Source: an uncultured Acidimicrobiaceae bacterium
Lineage (GTDB): Bacteria > Actinomycetota > Acidimicrobiia > Spongiisociales > UBA5794
Length of the DNA: 64,000 nucleotides
Direction: 5' to 3'
Assembly (NCBI GenBank): GCA_947259365.1
Contig: CAMYMC010000017.1
Span: 117,704-181,703, forward strand
The translations under genes and the position numbers were made by a program. Below, piece by piece: positions 62,508 to 64,000 of the stretch. Numbering within the stretch: the stretch's first letter is position 1; each line of letters starts with the position of its first letter. The notes below the pieces were generated by a model. The model did not search any database, was not told the DNA's origin, and was given only the letters and a program-made list of their open reading frames with translations.

Positions 62508-63534
62508 CTCGTCCTCGACCGGTGGTTCTCAGGCAGCATGGCGCGCTCGACGAGGTCCCGTAGAACGACTCGCGCATCGAAGTACTCGCCAGCGAGATCC
62601 CTGGCTGCATCGGAGTGGTACTCGTAGCGGGCCTCGACCTCCCGTAGCCCAGCCACCGCCTCGGCGAGATCGTCAAACGCCAGCAGTCCGTGCCCGGTCG
62701 GGATGATCTCCCGAAACCCCGTGTCCTGAACCACGACCGGCCTGCCGGCAGCCAAGTAACAGGCAGATCGGCAGCTGAACCATCCGGGTCCTCCGATCAC
62801 GTACCCGTTCTTTGCGACGCTCCACTCGCCCTTCGAGGTCTGGACATAGGAGCGATACGCATCGAGATCTGGACACACGACGCCGGGGTCCACGACATTC
62901 CAGCCGCTGTCCCTCAGCAGGGTGCGCGGAGCGTCGCGAGTCTTCCCCTTGTTCAATGCCACCTCGAGCCGAATGGGTTCGACATGCGTCGGAAGGCTGA
63001 GGAACCGCCGCAGTTCCACGTCCTTCTGACCAAACGACGTCTTGTCATACACCACGGGCTTGTAGCTCGACCAGGTCATCACCGTCGTGTACACATCCCG
63101 ATGAGGCTCGTTGTGATTCCATTCGTCCAGCAAGACGGGCTGTCGGGTCGGGAGCCACACATACTCGGTTGCGTGCCGGAGACGTTGATGACGAGGTCGG
63201 CGTCGACCATCAGCCTCCCCACCGCGTCCTCGGTGAGCCCGTACCACGTCTTGTTGGAAGGGCACCGGAAAGCCCACCGATCTTCCAGTCCGAACCGCCC
63301 GAGGACCGACCCAAGATGCTGGACGTTGTAGCTGCAGTCGTCCGTCCTTCCCTTCTCGCCGGGGTGGTAGGGCCACTGGCCTGAGTCTTCCACGTAGTAG
63401 ACGTCGTGACCCAACCGGGCGAGACCCACGGGGTACTGAAGGTAATCCCATGCCACTCCGCCCAGCGGGTATTGGGCGAGCTGACCGGACACCACGATGC
63501 GGAGCGAGGAAGTCACGTCGGATCCGGGCCTCAT
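62504..63534 (-). pseudogene. GT-B-like paralogue 4, broken by a deletion and frameshift
   Basis: The N-terminal frame (63534 to about 63170) reads LRIVVSGQLAQYPLGGVAWD, LGHDVYYVEDSGQWPYHPGE and ADLVINVSGT. The C-terminal frame (about 63165 to 62504) continues EYVWLPTRQPVLLDEWN, FGQKDVELRRFLSLP, WSVAKNGYVIGGPGWFSCRS, CYLAAGRPVVVQDTGFREI. Compared with paralogue 2, about 60 codons between NVS and the YxWxPTxQPVxL strand are missing and the frame changes. Both parts are otherwise well conserved, with no other stops. The start may be ATG 63534 or GTG 63516. It is either a recent pseudogene or an assembly error; an intact copy would head the run of paralogues. Confidence 0.85.
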
Positions 63535-63682
63535 GCCGGTCGACGCTCCTGTTGGCAAAGCGGAGAACAAAACGGAGAACGTCCAATCGACCGCAACCTT
63601 CCAGCGGACATGGTGCCGTCAGAGTCCACCGCAATGACCGTTACGCCAAGTTTCGACGGCGGCACACCAGTCAACGTCTTCA

Positions 63683-64000
63683 TCAGATCAACTCCAAGCG
63701 CTCACCCGCTTGTCGCAGGTTGCGCAGCCGCCACTCTGGAAACCGGTCGCGCTGAGTCTCGGAGAGCCAACGAAGACCCAAGTAGACACAAGCCCAATCG
63801 ACGCGCTGCGCGAAATGATCGGGAGCCCCACCCGGCCATCTGATCCTGGCGTAGACGTCTTCAGCCGCGCGCCGTGTCTCGACTGGCCAGCCCTCCGCGA
63901 GACTTGCGATGTCGATCTCGCCGAACCCGAAAGCCGCCGATTCCCAGTCGACCGGATACACGATCCCGTCTCGCCAAACGATGTTGTTGGGGTAGTATTC
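63683..64000 (-). CDS. Aminoglycoside-phosphotransferase-like (APH) protein, C-terminal part
   Basis: The frame is open at the right edge of the window and 105 codons are visible. It begins with YYPNNIVWRDGIVY, the catalytic-loop Asn region of APH/choline-kinase-like enzymes, followed by PVDWESAAFGFGEIDIAS, where VDWE holds the metal-binding Asp. The C-terminal helix bundle (LRWLSETQRDRFPEWRLRNL) is typical. Such kinases phosphorylate sugars, choline, amino alcohols or antibiotics; in a glycan locus a sugar-kinase role is possible. The N-terminal ATP-binding lobe lies beyond base 64000. Confidence 0.8.
   Translation of the reverse strand, partial: EYYPNNIVWRDGIVYPVDWESAAFGFGEIDIASLAEGWPVETRRAAEDVYARIRWPGGAPDHFAQRVDWACVYLGLRWLSETQRDRFPEWRLRNLRQAGERLELI

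Overview
The window reads as a GC-rich bacterial chromosome segment, most probably from an actinomycete-type organism (Actinomycetota; Acidimicrobiia or a neighbouring class is my inference). Reasons: three F420-type luciferase-like oxidoreductases, many GTG starts, a heliorhodopsin, Cys-containing S-layer-homology-like repeats of the type I associate with such actinobacteria, TadE/TadG-like genes and dense 1-4 nt gene overlaps. No rRNA, tRNA, CRISPR array, insertion sequence or phage gene was seen.

Layout. (A) 1-9.2 kb is a Wzx/Wzy-type exopolysaccharide locus: the tail of a UDP-glucose dehydrogenase, a Wzc-like kinase/chain-length protein, an undecaprenyl-phosphate sugar transferase, a frameshifted WecB/TagA/CpsF glycosyltransferase, GDP-mannose 4,6-dehydratase, a Wzy-like polymerase/ligase, a Wzx-like flippase and a GT4 glycosyltransferase. 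(B) 9.8-27.4 kb is metabolic: an MFS transporter, a DUF3179 membrane protein, an XdhD/YgfM/SsnA-like molybdenum-hydroxylase operon whose ferredoxin domain has lost all its cluster cysteines, two flavodoxin-fold reductases, a lone SDR, and a five-gene operon (SDR, LLM oxidoreductase, LsrF-like aldolase, FGGY kinase, 2-hydroxyacid dehydrogenase). (C) 27.5-39.9 kb is envelope and transport: an SLH-like protein with a (TSS)16 tail, a CUT1-type sugar ABC transporter, a membrane-anchored endonuclease/exonuclease/phosphatase protein, an SLH-L,D-transpeptidase fusion, TadE/TadG, an SRPBCC protein and a frameshifted heliorhodopsin. (D) 40-48.4 kb is mixed metabolism: SDR-DUF2867, CocE-type hydrolase, a cupredoxin/beta-helix lipoprotein, aldo/keto reductase, EamA transporter and an amidohydrolase-fold protein lacking metal ligands. 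(E) 48.4-64 kb is a second glycan locus: nucleotide-sugar enzymes (epimerase, Ugd, UXS-like decarboxylase, glucose-1-phosphate cytidylyltransferase), GMC oxidoreductase, GT4, four paralogues of one GT-B-like family (one broken), a polysaccharide-deacetylase-like protein, a pyruvyl transferase and the end of an APH-type phosphotransferase.

How the genes work together. Regions A and E would both supply nucleotide sugars and assemble surface glycans: A has export and polymerisation functions, E has precursor synthesis and an unusual set of tandem glycosyltransferase-like genes. In B two operons look catabolic: the molybdenum-hydroxylase/amidohydrolase set fits N-heterocycle (purine-like) turnover, and the kinase/aldolase/dehydrogenase set fits breakdown of a phosphorylated sugar-like compound. 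Substrates cannot be read from the sequence.

Three otherwise well-conserved genes (WecG-like, heliorhodopsin, fourth GT paralogue) each carry an internal deletion that also shifts the frame. Whether this is real decay or an assembly fault should be settled first. All coordinates and starts were worked out by eye; family assignments rest on recognised motifs, not on searches.
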